This document shows, piece by piece, positions 27,752-38,214 of a DNA stretch of 64,000 nt. The notes beneath the pieces are model-generated. The model did no database searches. It saw only the letters and a program-made list of their open reading frames with translations, and had not been told where the DNA came from. The position numbers and the translations under genes are program-made. The stretch's first letter is position 1; every line of letters begins with the position of its first letter. The stretch is from assembly GCF_003732275.1 (NCBI RefSeq), contig NZ_MOBM01000006.1, positions 62,001 through 126,000 on the forward strand, in the 5' to 3' direction. Source of the DNA: Pseudomonas frederiksbergensis. GTDB taxonomy: Bacteria > Pseudomonadota > Gammaproteobacteria > Pseudomonadales > Pseudomonadaceae.

Positions 27752-29125
27752 ATGAAAATCATCATCCTCGGCGCAGGGCAGGTCGGCGGTTCGCTGGCAG
27801 AACACTTGGCCAGCGAAGCCAACGACATCACCGTGGTCGACACCGATGGCGAACGCCTGCGCGACCTCGGCGATCGGCTGGACATCCGCACCGTGCAGGG
27901 TCGCGGTTCGCTACCGACCGTACTGCGTCAGGCCGGTGCCGACGACGCCGACATGCTGGTTGCAGTGACCAATAGTGACGAAACCAACATGGTGGCCTGT
28001 CAGGTCGCTCACACCTTGTTCCACACGCCAACCAAGATCGCCCGGGTCCGCGAAGCCGCGTACCTGACCCGCGCCGAACTCTTCGATAACGAAGCGATTC
28101 CGGTCGATGTGCTGATCAGTCCGGAGCAAGTCGTTACCAACTACATCAAGCGCCTGATCCAGCATCCGGGTGCGTTGCAGGTAATCGACTTCGCCGAAGG
28201 CAAAGCGCAACTGGTGGCAGTGAAAGCCTATTACGGCGGTCCGCTGGTGGGTCAGCAACTGCGACAGCTGCGCGAACACATGCCGAATGTCGAAACCCGC
28301 GTTGCAGCGATTTTCCGGCGTGACCGGCCGATCCTGCCCCAGGGCGATACGGTGATCGAGGCCGACGACGAAGTGTTTTTCATCGCCGCCAAAGCGAATA
28401 TTCGCGCGGTGATGAGCGAAATGCGCCGCCTCGATGAGAGCTACAAACGCATCGTCATCGCTGGCGGCGGGCAGATTGGCGAGCGTTTGGCCGAGGCCAT
28501 CGAAAGCCGCTATCAGGTGAAGATCATCGAGATGAACCCGGCCCGCTGCCGCCATCTCTCGGACACCCTCGACAGCACCGTGGTGTTGCAGGGCAGTGCC
28601 TCCGATCGCGACTTGCTGATGGAAGAGAACATCGCCGACGCCGACATCTTCCTGGCGCTGACCAACGACGACGAAGCCAACATCATGTCGTCGCTGCTCG
28701 CCAAGCGCCTGGGCGCGAAGAAGGTGATGACGATCATCAACAACCCGGCCTACGTCGACCTGATCCAGGGCGGCGACATCGACATCGCCATCAGCCCGCA
28801 ACTGGCGACCATCGGCACCTTGCTGGCCCACGTGCGACGCGGCGATATCGTCAGCGTGCATTCATTGCGTCGAGGTGCGGCGGAAGCCATTGAGGCCATC
28901 GCCCACGGCGATGCGAAGTCGAGCAAGGTGATTGGCAAAGCCATCGAAAACATCGGTCTGCCACCGGGGACCACCATCGGCGCGATCATCCGCGACGAAG
29001 AAGTGATCATCGCCCACGACGACACCGTGATCGAAGCCGGTGACCATGTGATTCTGTTCCTTGTGGATAAGAAGCATATTCGGGATGTGGAAAAGCTGTT
29101 CCATGTGGGGTTGAGCTTTTTCTAG
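27752..29125 (+). CDS. trkA: Trk potassium uptake system NAD-binding subunit
   Basis: The protein has 457 residues: two tandem RCK units, each a TrkA-N Rossmann domain ([14 protein letters not shown] at about 7-20 and [14 protein letters not shown] at about 239-252) and a TrkA-C domain. It is a peripheral cytoplasmic protein that gates the TrkH/TrkG potassium channel in response to nucleotide. No channel subunit gene is nearby, as is usual when trkA sits with rsmB-fmt-def. Ribosome site AAGGGAG is strong. Confidence 0.97.
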   Translation: MKIIILGAGQVGGSLAEHLASEANDITVVDTDGERLRDLGDRLDIRTVQGRGSLPTVLRQAGADDADMLVAVTNSDETNMVACQVAHTLFHTPTKIARVREAAYLTRAELFDNEAIPVDVLISPEQVVTNYIKRLIQHPGALQVIDFAEGKAQLVAVKAYYGGPLVGQQLRQLREHMPNVETRVAAIFRRDRPILPQGDTVIEADDEVFFIAAKANIRAVMSEMRRLDESYKRIVIAGGGQIGERLAEAIESRYQVKIIEMNPARCRHLSDTLDSTVVLQGSASDRDLLMEENIADADIFLALTNDDEANIMSSLLAKRLGAKKVMTIINNPAYVDLIQGGDIDIAISPQLATIGTLLAHVRRGDIVSVHSLRRGAAEAIEAIAHGDAKSSKVIGKAIENIGLPPGTTIGAIIRDEEVIIAHDDTVIEAGDHVILFLVDKKHIRDVEKLFHVGLSFF

Positions 29126-29149
29126 ACCGACGTTGGCCAATCCGGCCTC

Positions 29150-29239
29150 ATCGCGAGCAGGCTCGCTCCCACGGGTCTCGGCCGTACACAGTATTTGTGT
29201 TCACTGAAGATCAACTGTGGGAGCGAGCCTGCTCGCGAT
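29150..29239. repeat. REP doublet, family A
   Basis: Inverted copies GCGAGCAGGCTCGCTC and GAGCGAGCCTGCTCGC with about 40 bases between them lie between trkA and the small TPR gene, which are in the same direction. The doublet probably ends the def-trkA transcript or protects its 3' end. Confidence 0.87.
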
Positions 29240-29294
29240 AGCGGCCGGTCTGGCCCTGGCATCTCCCTGACACACCTTATAAAGGAATCCACCG

Positions 29295-29609
29295 ATGATC
29301 GAATCCCTGGAAAAAATGCTCGCCAAGGGTGTGGATAACTCGCTGCTGCGCTTCGGCCTGGGCAAGGGTTATCTGGATCTTGGTGAAAATGCCAAAGCCG
29401 CAGAGCATTTCCAGCGCTGCGTCGAGTTCGATCCGAAGTATTCGGCGGCCTGGAAGCTATTGGGCAAGGCCCATCTGGCGCTGGCGGATTACGCGGCGGC
29501 GCGTCAGGCCTGGGAACAGGGCCTGGAAGCTGCCCGTAACCATGGCGACAAGCAGGCCGAGAAGGAGATGACGGTGTTTCTGAAAAAGCTTGAGCGTCAG
29601 GCGCACTGA
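29295..29609 (+). CDS. Small tetratricopeptide-repeat protein
   Basis: A 104-residue cytoplasmic protein made of about two and a half TPR motifs (FGLGKGYLDLGENAKAAEHF at about 20-39; KLLGKAHLALADYAAARQAW at about 54-73) and a charged helix at the C terminus. TPRs mediate protein-protein contacts; no partner can be named. The gene occupies the place of the small TPR gene between trkA and the lipid A acyltransferase in other pseudomonads. Ribosome site AAAGGA is good. Confidence 0.88.
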   Translation: MIESLEKMLAKGVDNSLLRFGLGKGYLDLGENAKAAEHFQRCVEFDPKYSAAWKLLGKAHLALADYAAARQAWEQGLEAARNHGDKQAEKEMTVFLKKLERQAH

Positions 29610-29617
29610 TCAAGATC

Positions 29618-29695
29618 AAAAGATCGCAGCCTTCGGCAGCTCCTACGAGATAAACGCCGAGACTTTGTAGGAGCTGGCGAAGCCTGCGATCTTTT
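29618..29695. repeat. REP doublet, family C, likely bidirectional terminator
   Basis: Inverted arms AAAAGATCGCAGCCTTCGGC and (with two changes) GGCGAAGCCTGCGATCTTTT sit between the convergent TPR and acyltransferase genes. The A4 and T4 ends make it look like a bidirectional rho-independent terminator, as at 13335-13398. Confidence 0.8.
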
Positions 29696-29724
29696 GTTTT
29701 TACCGAGGGTTATCCACAGCAGCA

Positions 29725-30612
29725 TCAGTACCAGCGTTCTTCGCCCGGCGGACGCTTCTTGAAGCGCTTCATGCTCCACATGTATTGGCTCGGATAAGCC
29801 CGCACATAGCGCTCGACCACCTGGCTCATCGCCGCGCAGGAGGTTTCGGTATCGGTGCTGTACATGGCCTCGGGGGCGGCTTCGAGGATCACTTTGTAAC
29901 CCGAACCGTCCGGTAGCCGCAGGGCATGCAGGAACACGCCGACCGCTTTACCGCCGGCCAGCATGTTCGGGACGAATTTACTGGTCAGGGCCTGGGTGGC
30001 GAAGAACGGCACGAAGATCCCGGCGGATTCGGCCGGTTCCGGGTCTGCCGGAATGCCCACTGCACCACCTTTGCGCACTTCCTTGATCACGCTGAGGATG
30101 CCTTCCTTGGTGGAAGCGGCCACCCGGTTACCCAATTGCACCCGCTGCTTGCGCAGCAACTCATCCACCGCCTTGAGCTTGGGTGGACGGTAGAAAATGA
30201 TCGGTTTGCACTGGTTGCAATAGAAGTGGTTCAACACTTCCCAGTTGCCCAAGTGACTGGTGATGCCAACCACGCCTTTGCCGGAGGCGAGGGCGTCTTT
30301 GAGCACATCGAGACCTTCGACTTCACGCACCAAATCAATGGAACGCTGAGCCGGCCAGATCCACGCGCAAGCGCTCTCGGTCAGGGACTTGCCAATGTCT
30401 TTCAAGCTCTGGCCCACCAGACGCTCGCGTTCGGCCGGGTCCATTTGCGGGAAGCACTTGGCGAGGTTGATCCGCACCACGTCGCGGGAACGGTTGGGGG
30501 TTTTCCACATCACCCAGCCAATGGCCGAGCCCACCGCCTGCACTGCCCGCCAAGGAAGCAGGGCAAACAACCGCAGAGCGCCTACCAGAAAGGCGCCTTT
30601 CAACTTATCCAC
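29725..30612 (-). CDS. Lipid A biosynthesis lauroyl acyltransferase (LpxL/HtrB-like)
   Basis: A 295-residue inner-membrane acyltransferase with an N-terminal hydrophobic anchor (about 8-35) and the HX4E catalytic motif in TSHLGNWEVLNHF (His near residue 119). Other family segments: DVVRINLAKCFPQMDPAERE and the ADPEPAESAGIFVPFFATQA block. It adds a secondary acyl chain to lipid A. By gene order it corresponds to P. aeruginosa PA0011 (HtrB1). It lies 40 bases after tag on the same strand and probably shares its transcript. Confidence 0.9.
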   Translation of the reverse strand: MDKLKGAFLVGALRLFALLPWRAVQAVGSAIGWVMWKTPNRSRDVVRINLAKCFPQMDPAERERLVGQSLKDIGKSLTESACAWIWPAQRSIDLVREVEGLDVLKDALASGKGVVGITSHLGNWEVLNHFYCNQCKPIIFYRPPKLKAVDELLRKQRVQLGNRVAASTKEGILSVIKEVRKGGAVGIPADPEPAESAGIFVPFFATQALTSKFVPNMLAGGKAVGVFLHALRLPDGSGYKVILEAAPEAMYSTDTETSCAAMSQVVERYVRAYPSQYMWSMKRFKKRPPGEERWY

Positions 30613-30652
30613 AGGTCACTCCTGATCTTGTGCTGTGCGCGAGGCGGCTATT

Positions 30653-31210
30653 CTAACCGCCGTTCGCCAAGGGGGCGTAGCGATCGCAATCCCGAGTGTG
30701 GTCCATGACCATGCCCGAAGCCTGCATCAACGCGTAACAAATGGTCGGGCCGACGAACGTGAAACCGGCTTTTTTCAGGCCTTTGCTCATCTCGACGGCG
30801 GCCGGTGTCACGGCCGGCACTTCACTGCGATCCTTGAAATGATTGATCACAGGCGTTCCGCCGACGAACGACCAGAGAAACGCCACCGGGTCCTCCAGCG
30901 CCAGCCACGCCTGGGCATTGCGCCGGGCTGCATTGAGTTTGAGGCGATTGCGGATGATCCCCGGATCGAGCATCAACTCATCGATTTCCGCATCGCTCAT
31001 CTGTGCCACGCGCTGTACGTCGAAGCCGAACAGCACCTCGCGATAACGCTCTCGTTTGCGCAACACGGTGATCCAGGAAAGCCCGGCCTGGAACCCTTCG
31101 AGCAAAAGCAACTCGAACAAACCCTGCGCATCGCGTAGCGGCGTGCCCCACTCCTGATCGTGATAAGCCATGTATAGCGGATCTTCGGTACACCAAAAGC
31201 AGCGTGGCAT
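30653..31210 (-). CDS. tag: DNA-3-methyladenine glycosylase I
   Basis: The start at 31210 gives 185 residues ([22 protein letters not shown]); the much longer frame to 32320 is antisense to glyQ and is a shadow. The zinc-binding residues of Tag (Cys4, His17 and the C-terminal His/Cys in DHTRDCDRY) and the base-binding YHDQEWG and [14 protein letters not shown] segments are present. It removes 3-methyladenine from alkylated DNA. Divergent from glyQ with 81 bases between starts. Confidence 0.95.
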   Translation of the reverse strand: MPRCFWCTEDPLYMAYHDQEWGTPLRDAQGLFELLLLEGFQAGLSWITVLRKRERYREVLFGFDVQRVAQMSDAEIDELMLDPGIIRNRLKLNAARRNAQAWLALEDPVAFLWSFVGGTPVINHFKDRSEVPAVTPAAVEMSKGLKKAGFTFVGPTICYALMQASGMVMDHTRDCDRYAPLANGG

Positions 31211-31291
31211 AAGGCTCCAGGGGGCGTGCGCAGGACCGAATCGGGTATACTCCCGCTCTTTAAATCGCAGCCCAAGAAACAGGTGAATTTC

Positions 31292-32245
31292 GTGAGCCAG
31301 CCTACGCCAGCCGTGCGTACCTTCCAAGACTTGATCCTCGCCCTCCAGCAATACTGGGCCGAGCAAGGTTGTGTGGTACTTCAGCCCTACGATATGGAAG
31401 TAGGCGCCGGCACTTTCCACACTGCCACGTTCCTGCGCGCCATTGGCCCGGAAACCTGGAACGCCGCTTATGTGCAGCCCAGTCGTCGCCCGACTGACGG
31501 CCGCTACGGCGAAAACCCGAACCGTCTGCAGCACTACTACCAGTTCCAGGTAGTCCTGAAGCCGAACCCGGACAACTTCCAGGAACTGTACCTGGGCTCC
31601 CTCAAGCACGTGGGCCTCGACCCTCTGGTGCATGACATCCGTTTCGTCGAAGACAACTGGGAGTCGCCAACGCTGGGCGCCTGGGGTCTGGGCTGGGAGG
31701 TCTGGCTCAACGGCATGGAAGTGACGCAGTTCACTTACTTCCAGCAAGCGGGCGGCATCGAGTGCTACCCGGTGACCGGCGAGATCACTTACGGTCTGGA
31801 GCGTCTGGCCATGTACCTGCAAGGCGTGGACTCGGTCTATGACCTGGTCTGGGCTGACGGTCCGTTCGGCAAGGTGACCTACGGCGACGTGTTCCACCAG
31901 AACGAAGTGGAGCAGTCGACCTACAACTTCGAACACGCCAACGTCGAGAAGCTGTTCGAGTTGTTCGACTTCTATGAAAGCGAAGCCAAGCGCCTGATCG
32001 AACTCGATCAGCCATTGCCGTTGCCGAGCTACGAAATGGTGTTGAAGGCTTCCCACACCTTCAACCTGCTGGATGCGCGCCGGGCGATCTCGGTGACTGC
32101 GCGTCAGCAATACATTCTGCGTGTACGCACCCTGGCGCGTTCCGTTGCGCAAGCCTACCTGCTGGCTCGCGCCAAGCTGGGCTTCCCGATGGCGACCCCG
32201 GACCTGCGTGATGAAGTACTGGCCAAGCTGGAGGCTGCACAATGA
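31292..32245 (+). CDS. glyQ: Glycine--tRNA ligase alpha subunit
   Basis: A GTG start at 31292, preceded by CAGG, gives 317 residues beginning [19 protein letters not shown], in agreement with family members; the upstream extension is not conserved. The class II aminoacylation core is obvious ([57 protein letters not shown]). It pairs with GlyS in an alpha2beta2 enzyme. A TATACT hexamer at 31246-31251 is a candidate -10 element. glyS overlaps by four bases. Confidence 0.98.
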   Translation: MSQPTPAVRTFQDLILALQQYWAEQGCVVLQPYDMEVGAGTFHTATFLRAIGPETWNAAYVQPSRRPTDGRYGENPNRLQHYYQFQVVLKPNPDNFQELYLGSLKHVGLDPLVHDIRFVEDNWESPTLGAWGLGWEVWLNGMEVTQFTYFQQAGGIECYPVTGEITYGLERLAMYLQGVDSVYDLVWADGPFGKVTYGDVFHQNEVEQSTYNFEHANVEKLFELFDFYESEAKRLIELDQPLPLPSYEMVLKASHTFNLLDARRAISVTARQQYILRVRTLARSVAQAYLLARAKLGFPMATPDLRDEVLAKLEAAQ

Positions 32246-34296
32246 GTGCTCAAGATTTCCTGGTTGAATTGGGCACCGAAGAACTGCCACCCAAAGCCCT
32301 GAACACCCTGGCCGAAGCATTTATGGCCGGTATCGACAAAGGCCTGCAAGCCGCCGGCCTGAATTACGAAACCAAAACCGTCTACGCAGCGCCACGTCGT
32401 CTGGCCGTGCTGATTACCGCGCTGGCGACCCAGCAGCCGGACCGCAGCATCAACCTCGACGGCCCGCCGCGTCAGGCCGCGTTCGATGCCGAAGGCAACC
32501 CGACTCAAGCAGCCCTGGGCTTCGCCAAGAAGTGCGGCGTCGATCTGAGCGAAATCGATCAGAGCGGTCCGAAACTGCGCTACAGCCAAAGCATCGCCGG
32601 CAAGCCGACCGCGAGCCTGATGCCAACCATCGTCGAAGATTCCCTGAACGACCTGCCTATCCCCAAGCGCATGCGCTGGGGTGCGCGCAAGGAAGAATTC
32701 GTTCGCCCGACTCAATGGCTGGTGATGCTGCTCGGTGACCATGTCATCGACTGCACCATCCTCGCGCAAAAGTCCGGCCGCGATTCCCGTGGTCATCGCT
32801 TCCACCATCCTGAAAGCGTGCGCATCACCTCGCCGGCCAACTACCTGAGCGATCTGCGTGCTGCCTATGTACTGGCCGATGCCAACGAGCGTCGCGAGCT
32901 GATCAGCAAGCGCACCGAAGAATTGGCCACATTGCAGGAAGGTACGGCCATCGTGCCGCCGAGCCTGCTCGACGAAGTGACCGCGCTGGTTGAATGGCCG
33001 GTGCCGCTGGTGTGCTCGTTCGAAGAGCGTTTCCTCGACGTGCCGCAAGAAGCGCTGATCACCACCATGCAGGACAATCAGAAGTATTTCTGCCTGCTGG
33101 ATGCCGATGGCAAGTTGCTGCCTCGTTTCATTACCGTGGCCAACATCGAAAGCAAAGACCCGCAGCAGATCATCGCCGGTAATGAGAAAGTGGTTCGCCC
33201 ACGCCTGACCGACGCCGAGTTCTTCTTCAAGCAAGACAAGAAGCAGAAACTCGAAGAGTTCAACCTGCGTCTGCAGAACGTGGTGTTCCAGGAAAAACTT
33301 GGCAGCGTCTACGACAAGGCCGAACGCGTGTCGAAACTGGCGGCGTACATTGCCGCTCGCATCGGCGGCAACGCTTCTTGGGCGGCACGTGCCGGCCTGC
33401 TGTCCAAATGCGACCTGGCGACCGAGATGGTCGGTGAGTTCCCGGAGATGCAAGGTGTCGCCGGTTACTACTACGCCCTCAACGACGGCGAGCCGCAAGA
33501 CGTCGCCTTGGCGCTGAATGAGCAGTACATGCCGCGCGGTGCCGGCGCTGAATTGCCGACCACGCTGACCGGTGCGGCCGTGGCCATCGCCGACAAGCTC
33601 GATACGCTGGTGGGTATTTTCGGTATCGGCATGCTGCCTACCGGCAGTAAAGACCCCTATGCCCTGCGCCGCGCCGCGCTGGGTGTGTTGCGGATCCTGA
33701 TCGACAAGAAACTCGAACTCGACCTGAATGACGCCGTGGCGTTTGCCGTGAATGCGTTCGGTACCAAGATCAAGGCTGCCGGCTTGAATGACTCGGTACT
33801 GGAATTCATCTTCGACCGCCTGCGTGCCCGTTACGAAGACGAGGGCGTGGATGTCGCGACCTATCTGTCGGTGCGTGCCCTGAAACCGGGTTCGGCCCTG
33901 GACTTCGACCAGCGCGTACAAGCGGTAGAAGCCTTCCGCAAATTGCCGGAAGCCGCTGCCCTGGCCGCCGTGAACAAGCGTGTTTCGAACTTGCTGAGCA
34001 AGGTCGAAGGCACCGTTCCTTCGGTCGTTGAAGCCAAGTACTTCGACAACGCCAACGAGTTCTCTCTGTACTCGGCGATCCAGCAGGCTGACCAGGCTGT
34101 TCAGCCAATGGCCGCTGCTCGTCAGTACAGCGAATCGCTGGCGCGTCTGGCGGCATTGCGCGAGCCGGTGGATGCGTTCTTCGAAGCGGTGATGGTCAAC
34201 GCCGAAGATGCCAAGGTGCGAGCCAACCGCTACGCGCTGCTGGCGCGTCTGCGTGGTTTGTTCCTCGGCATCGCTGACATTTCGCTGCTGGGCTAA
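32242..34296 (+). CDS. glyS: Glycine--tRNA ligase beta subunit
   Basis: A 684-residue protein starting [19 protein letters not shown], the hallmark of the bacterial beta subunit, with HD-like and anticodon-binding (DALR) domains in the C-terminal third. It binds tRNA-Gly and is needed for charging by GlyQ. ATGA overlap with glyQ indicates translational coupling. A long antisense frame on the other strand follows from codon bias and is not a gene. Confidence 0.98.
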   Translation: MSAQDFLVELGTEELPPKALNTLAEAFMAGIDKGLQAAGLNYETKTVYAAPRRLAVLITALATQQPDRSINLDGPPRQAAFDAEGNPTQAALGFAKKCGVDLSEIDQSGPKLRYSQSIAGKPTASLMPTIVEDSLNDLPIPKRMRWGARKEEFVRPTQWLVMLLGDHVIDCTILAQKSGRDSRGHRFHHPESVRITSPANYLSDLRAAYVLADANERRELISKRTEELATLQEGTAIVPPSLLDEVTALVEWPVPLVCSFEERFLDVPQEALITTMQDNQKYFCLLDADGKLLPRFITVANIESKDPQQIIAGNEKVVRPRLTDAEFFFKQDKKQKLEEFNLRLQNVVFQEKLGSVYDKAERVSKLAAYIAARIGGNASWAARAGLLSKCDLATEMVGEFPEMQGVAGYYYALNDGEPQDVALALNEQYMPRGAGAELPTTLTGAAVAIADKLDTLVGIFGIGMLPTGSKDPYALRRAALGVLRILIDKKLELDLNDAVAFAVNAFGTKIKAAGLNDSVLEFIFDRLRARYEDEGVDVATYLSVRALKPGSALDFDQRVQAVEAFRKLPEAAALAAVNKRVSNLLSKVEGTVPSVVEAKYFDNANEFSLYSAIQQADQAVQPMAAARQYSESLARLAALREPVDAFFEAVMVNAEDAKVRANRYALLARLRGLFLGIADISLLG

Positions 34297-34306
34297 GGGG
34301 CTGCTG

Positions 34307-34840
34307 TTGAAACTGCTGATTCTCGATCGGGACGGAGTGATCAATTACGACTCCGATGCGTACATCAAGTCGGTGGAGGAGTGGATTCCGCTCCCCGGTT
34401 CGATCGAAGCGATCGCGCAGTTGAGCAAGGCTGGCTGGACGGTAGCGGTCGCTACCAATCAGTCAGGCATCGCTCGCGGTTATTACGACATCGCCACTCT
34501 GGAAGCCATGCACGCTCGCTTGCGCGAGCTGGTGGCGGAGCAGGGCGGCGAAGTCGGGCTGATCGTCTATTGCCCGCACGGGCCGGACGATGGCTGCGAT
34601 TGCCGCAAGCCAAAACCCGGGATGTTGAAAACCATCGCCGCCCATTACAACGTTTCGCTGACGAATCTATGGTTCGTCGGCGATACTCTCGGTGACCTGG
34701 AAGCCGCTAAAGCCGTCGACTCTCAGCCAGTTTTGGTAAAGACCGGGAAAGGCGAAAAGACTCAGGGCAAAATCCTACCGGCGGGCACCTTGATTTTTGA
34801 CGATCTGGCGGCGATTGCCGCGGAACTTATTCACAACTAA
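34307..34840 (+). CDS. gmhB: D-glycero-beta-D-manno-heptose-1,7-bisphosphate 7-phosphatase
   Basis: A TTG start at 34307, six bases after AAGGGG, gives 177 residues beginning LKLLILDRDGVIN; the frame to 34208 lies inside glyS. HAD phosphatase motifs: DRDG (catalytic Asp pair), VATNQSG, and GDTLGDLEAAKAV, plus the zinc-finger cysteines (CPHGPDDGCDCRKPKPGM) typical of GmhB. It acts in the ADP-heptose pathway for the LPS core. It follows glyS by 10 bases. Confidence 0.95.
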   Translation: MKLLILDRDGVINYDSDAYIKSVEEWIPLPGSIEAIAQLSKAGWTVAVATNQSGIARGYYDIATLEAMHARLRELVAEQGGEVGLIVYCPHGPDDGCDCRKPKPGMLKTIAAHYNVSLTNLWFVGDTLGDLEAAKAVDSQPVLVKTGKGEKTQGKILPAGTLIFDDLAAIAAELIHN

Positions 34841-34922
34841 GACTCTTCTGACCATCCTGGCCAAGGACTGATCGGGAGTGCGCTTGAATAGGCGGGCAAT
34901 GCCCGCAACGGTAAATGTCGCC

Positions 34923-35702
34923 ATGTCGATACTGCAGGCCATCAGAACTTTCCTCTTTTACCTGCTGCTGGGCACCAGCTCTTTGCTCTGGTGCACCCTG
35001 AGCTTTTTTATCGCGCCGTTTCTGCCATTCAAGGCGCGCTATCGCTTTATCAACGTGTACTGGTGCCGCTGCGCCTTATGGCTGAGCAAAGTCTTTCTGG
35101 GTATTCGTTACGAAGTGAAGGGTGCCGAGAACGTGCCTGACCAGCCCTGCGTGATTCAGTCGAACCACCAGAGCACTTGGGAAACATTCTTTCTCTCGGC
35201 GTACTTCGAGCCTCTAAGCCAAGTGCTCAAGCGCGAACTGCTCTACGTTCCGTTCTTCGGCTGGGCCATGGCCATGCTGCGACCGATCGCCATCGACCGT
35301 GGCAACCCAAAAGCCGCGCTCAAGCATGTGGCGAAGAAGGGCGATGAACTGCTCAAGGACAATGTCTGGGTGCTGATCTTCCCTGAAGGGACTCGCGTTC
35401 CCTACGGCACCATCGGCAAGTTCTCCCGTGGTGGCACCGCATTGGCCGTCAATGCGTCATTACCGGTACTGCCGATTGCGCACAATGCCGGCAAGTTCTG
35501 GCCAAAAACCGGTTGGGCGAAGCAGCAAGGCGTGATCACCGTCATCATTGGCGCGCCAATGTACGCCGAAGGGAGTGGGCCGCGAGCCATCGCCGACCTG
35601 AATGATCGGGTGCAGGCCTGGAACGAACAGATGCAGCGCGAGATGGGCTCGCTACCAGCAGCCCCGGCGGCACCCAACGCCACCGATCAAGTGACTGTCT
35701 GA
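34923..35702 (+). CDS. plsC: 1-acyl-sn-glycerol-3-phosphate acyltransferase (HdtS/LptA-like)
   Basis: The start MSILQAIRTFLFYLL gives 259 residues; an in-frame start at 34878 is possible. An N-terminal membrane segment is followed by the PlsC domain with NHQSTWE (about 76-82), where the usual HX4D is HX4E, and FPEGTRVPYG (about 147-156). It acylates lysophosphatidate. Homologues next to gmhB and glyS are HdtS of P. fluorescens F113, reported to influence N-acyl-homoserine lactone production, and LptA (PA0005). The C-terminal tail is Ala/Pro-rich. A terminator follows at 35832. Confidence 0.92.
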   Translation: MSILQAIRTFLFYLLLGTSSLLWCTLSFFIAPFLPFKARYRFINVYWCRCALWLSKVFLGIRYEVKGAENVPDQPCVIQSNHQSTWETFFLSAYFEPLSQVLKRELLYVPFFGWAMAMLRPIAIDRGNPKAALKHVAKKGDELLKDNVWVLIFPEGTRVPYGTIGKFSRGGTALAVNASLPVLPIAHNAGKFWPKTGWAKQQGVITVIIGAPMYAEGSGPRAIADLNDRVQAWNEQMQREMGSLPAAPAAPNATDQVTV

Positions 35703-35831
35703 GATTCTGTGGATAACCTGTGTACCGTTTTGTTGAAAAACGTCGTTTTTAGTATTTAAGCTTATGATTTACTTACATATTTCTTAAGCAAATAAAACGT
35801 CGAAAAAGGTGCATAAGTTTATTTCGGACGT

Positions 35832-35861
35832 AAAAAACCGGCTGATATAGCCGGTTTTTTT
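35832..35861. terminator. Bidirectional terminator between plsC and the CHASE2 kinase gene
   Basis: AAAAAACCGGCT-GATAT-AGCCGGTTTTTT is a perfect stem with A and T runs at the ends, placed between two convergent genes. The preceding 35735-35830 is strikingly AT-rich for this genome and holds AAAAACG-T-CGTTTTT, but no gene. Confidence 0.9.
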
Positions 35862-35883
35862 ATGTCCGTTGAAAGCGTCTGGC

Positions 35884-38196
35884 TCACTCGCTCAATAGCG
35901 GTAACTGGACACTGAACGTCGTGCCTTGCCCCACCATGCTATGACAGGAAATCCTCCCGCCATGACGGTCCACCACGGCCTTGACCATGGACAAACCCAG
36001 CCCCAGGCCGTCGCTACCATGAGCCGAGGTAAAACGCCGATACTGACTGAACAACTCGGGAAGTTCATCGACAGCAATCCCTCGGCCCTGATCGGCGATT
36101 TCGCACAGCAGCCAGCCCTCGGCACAACTCACCCGCACTGAGATCCGCGTGCCCGCCGGACTGTACTTGATGGCGTTTTCCAGCAGGTTGAACAGTGCCC
36201 GTGTCAGTAGCGATTGATCGGCCAGGACCAACACTTCAGCGTCTTCGTCGAGGTCATGCAGCAACTGAATGTTCTTCAGATGAGCGATGCTCGAGGCCTG
36301 GTCGAAGGTATCGAGTAACAACATCGCGAACATGCTCGGCTGAAACTGATAGGCCTCAGACTCGGCTTTTGCCAACTGCACAAAAGCCTCGGTCAGGTGC
36401 AGCGCCTTGCGCACTTGTAATTCGATCTGGCTGAACACTTGAGTGTCGCCCGCCCCCTGATGCCGCTGGACGTCGAGCAAGGCGAGTATCGCCGAATGGG
36501 GAGCTCTGAGGTCATGAGATAAAAAGCGCAGCAACACGGTTCGCTGTTCTTCGGCGTCCCGCTCAACGCTCAAGTCAGTGAGGCTCAGTAGCCAGCCAAT
36601 CACAGAGTCTCCCTCGGCCGGCAACAGCGGTGCCAGGTCCAGACGCAAGCTGCGTGCCTGGGTGTCACGAAACTCCAGCGGCTCAAGGGTCGACAACGCA
36701 GATGGCGTTCCATCGGACGGCACCGGGTAACCCAGGTCGCTCAGCTGCTCAAGCATGTCCTCGCCCACCAGGCCACGACCAAATACCTCTCGAGCCTTGC
36801 GGTTGGCCAGCAGAATGCGCCCGTTCGGATTGCTGATCAGCGTCGCCACCGGCAGGTATTCAAGTCCATCGGCAATGAAACGTCGAGTGTCGCGAGTCCG
36901 GCTCATGGCCTGCTCCAGCGCGACGATTTGCCCTTGCAGCACATCACTGGCCGGAGCCTGGATACGACGACGTTCGGGAAAGACTTTTGGCTCGCTGTCC
37001 AGGCGCGCCAGTTCCCAGCCGAAATAGGCGAGCACTGCGTTCAACCTTCGCCAATTCCAGATCAGATAGCCCAGCGTCATACCCAGCAGGCTCGCAGCCG
37101 GTGACCACCACCAGCCAAGCCGCAGCAGCAAACTCGAACCCAGCAGAGCGGCCGCCATTGCCCCCAGAGTCAGCCATAGCGCACGATGCGGACGTACCAA
37201 CAGCAGGCCCAGCAACTCACCGACAATCACCACCGATAGCAACGCCGCCAAGCGCTGATCGAGAACCACGATGTTGCGGTGTTGCAGCAGCCCATTGAGG
37301 ATATTCGCCTGAATCTCGATGCCCGGTGTGGTGCCGATACTGGCCGATTGTGGGGTCACATAACGGTCCCCCAGGCCTGGAGCGGTCGAGCCGATCAGGA
37401 TCAAGCGATCGCGCAGCAACTCGGGCGGGACTTCGCCGCGCAATACACTGACGTAGGGCACGCTGGGAAAGCCCGCGTCGGAACGGATGAAAGGAATCCG
37501 TATTTCATGGGCTCGCTGCCAGCCTTGCGCCGATGGCAGGGCCGGGGTACCAGGCATCGGTGCATTTCCCTTATCGGTAAGGGTTTCTTCGTACAGCAGC
37601 CAGGCCAGTTGCGGACGGGGTTTTTGCGCCGGTCCTTCGCTTAAATACACGCTGCGTACAATTCCGTCGGCATCCGCTTCGGCATTGATGTGCCCGATAC
37701 CTTTGGCGCAATGGCTCAGCGGGACCACCGGTTCAATTTCCCCCAAGGGCTGCCCATAACGTGCGACGCCTTCGCGCAGCAGCGGCACGAAAACATTCCC
37801 GGCCCGACAGGCCGCCTGGGCCAAAAGCTGATCGTTGCCGGGATGGCTATCGGGCTCGCTGAAGATAACGTCGAACAGAACGCCTTTAACATTCGCGGCA
37901 CTGAGCCGATCCAGCAGTTGCGCATGCATGGCCCGCGACCACGGCCATTGGCCAAGCTGCTGCAAGCTATAGTCATCAATCGTGACGATGAGTATTCGCG
38001 GGTCCACCGGTAGCGGACTCAGCCGGCGCAGGTTGTCATACAGCAGATTACTCAGGACCAGCCCCTGAGTCATGGACAACATTGCCGTCAGCGGCAACAG
38101 GATCAGACAAACCCACAGCCACTCGCGGACCATCCGCTGAAACAACCGCTGAGCCTGGGTCGGCTCGCGGTCATCCTTCCTTGGTCGTCTCTTCAT
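35884..38196 (-). CDS. CHASE2-PAS hybrid-free sensor histidine kinase
   Basis: A 770-residue inner-membrane protein. One helix (about 27-49), a periplasmic CHASE2 domain (about 55-315, with DPRILIVTIDDYSLQQLGQWPWSR and IEIQANILNGLLQ), three helices (about 318-390), a linker, a PAS domain (about 445-540) and a kinase core: H-box FLSHDLRAPHSAILALLDV, N-box LLENAIKYSP, G-boxes DQGRGI and DGLGLGLSMV. It lacks a receiver domain, so it needs a separate partner, most likely the divergent regulator at 39674. The FecR gene is 18 bases upstream. The signal sensed is unknown. Confidence 0.93.
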   Translation of the reverse strand: MKRRPRKDDREPTQAQRLFQRMVREWLWVCLILLPLTAMLSMTQGLVLSNLLYDNLRRLSPLPVDPRILIVTIDDYSLQQLGQWPWSRAMHAQLLDRLSAANVKGVLFDVIFSEPDSHPGNDQLLAQAACRAGNVFVPLLREGVARYGQPLGEIEPVVPLSHCAKGIGHINAEADADGIVRSVYLSEGPAQKPRPQLAWLLYEETLTDKGNAPMPGTPALPSAQGWQRAHEIRIPFIRSDAGFPSVPYVSVLRGEVPPELLRDRLILIGSTAPGLGDRYVTPQSASIGTTPGIEIQANILNGLLQHRNIVVLDQRLAALLSVVIVGELLGLLLVRPHRALWLTLGAMAAALLGSSLLLRLGWWWSPAASLLGMTLGYLIWNWRRLNAVLAYFGWELARLDSEPKVFPERRRIQAPASDVLQGQIVALEQAMSRTRDTRRFIADGLEYLPVATLISNPNGRILLANRKAREVFGRGLVGEDMLEQLSDLGYPVPSDGTPSALSTLEPLEFRDTQARSLRLDLAPLLPAEGDSVIGWLLSLTDLSVERDAEEQRTVLLRFLSHDLRAPHSAILALLDVQRHQGAGDTQVFSQIELQVRKALHLTEAFVQLAKAESEAYQFQPSMFAMLLLDTFDQASSIAHLKNIQLLHDLDEDAEVLVLADQSLLTRALFNLLENAIKYSPAGTRISVRVSCAEGWLLCEIADQGRGIAVDELPELFSQYRRFTSAHGSDGLGLGLSMVKAVVDRHGGRISCHSMVGQGTTFSVQLPLLSE

Positions 38197-38214
38197 CGGT
38201 CGTGGGCCAGGGCG

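Noticed and set aside
32155..34344. Long open frame antisense to glyS
   Set aside because: It mirrors the codon bias of glyS, has no recognisable domain and the sense product is certain. The same applies to the frames antisense to gyrB (40679-42859), atpA (58416-60497), atpD (61358-62695), mnmG (51823-53610) and yidC (48172-49749).
35735..35830. AT-rich stretch after plsC as a possible foreign insertion or origin element
   Set aside because: No DnaA box matching TTATNCACA within it, no ORF, and it sits in an ordinary convergent gap with a terminator.
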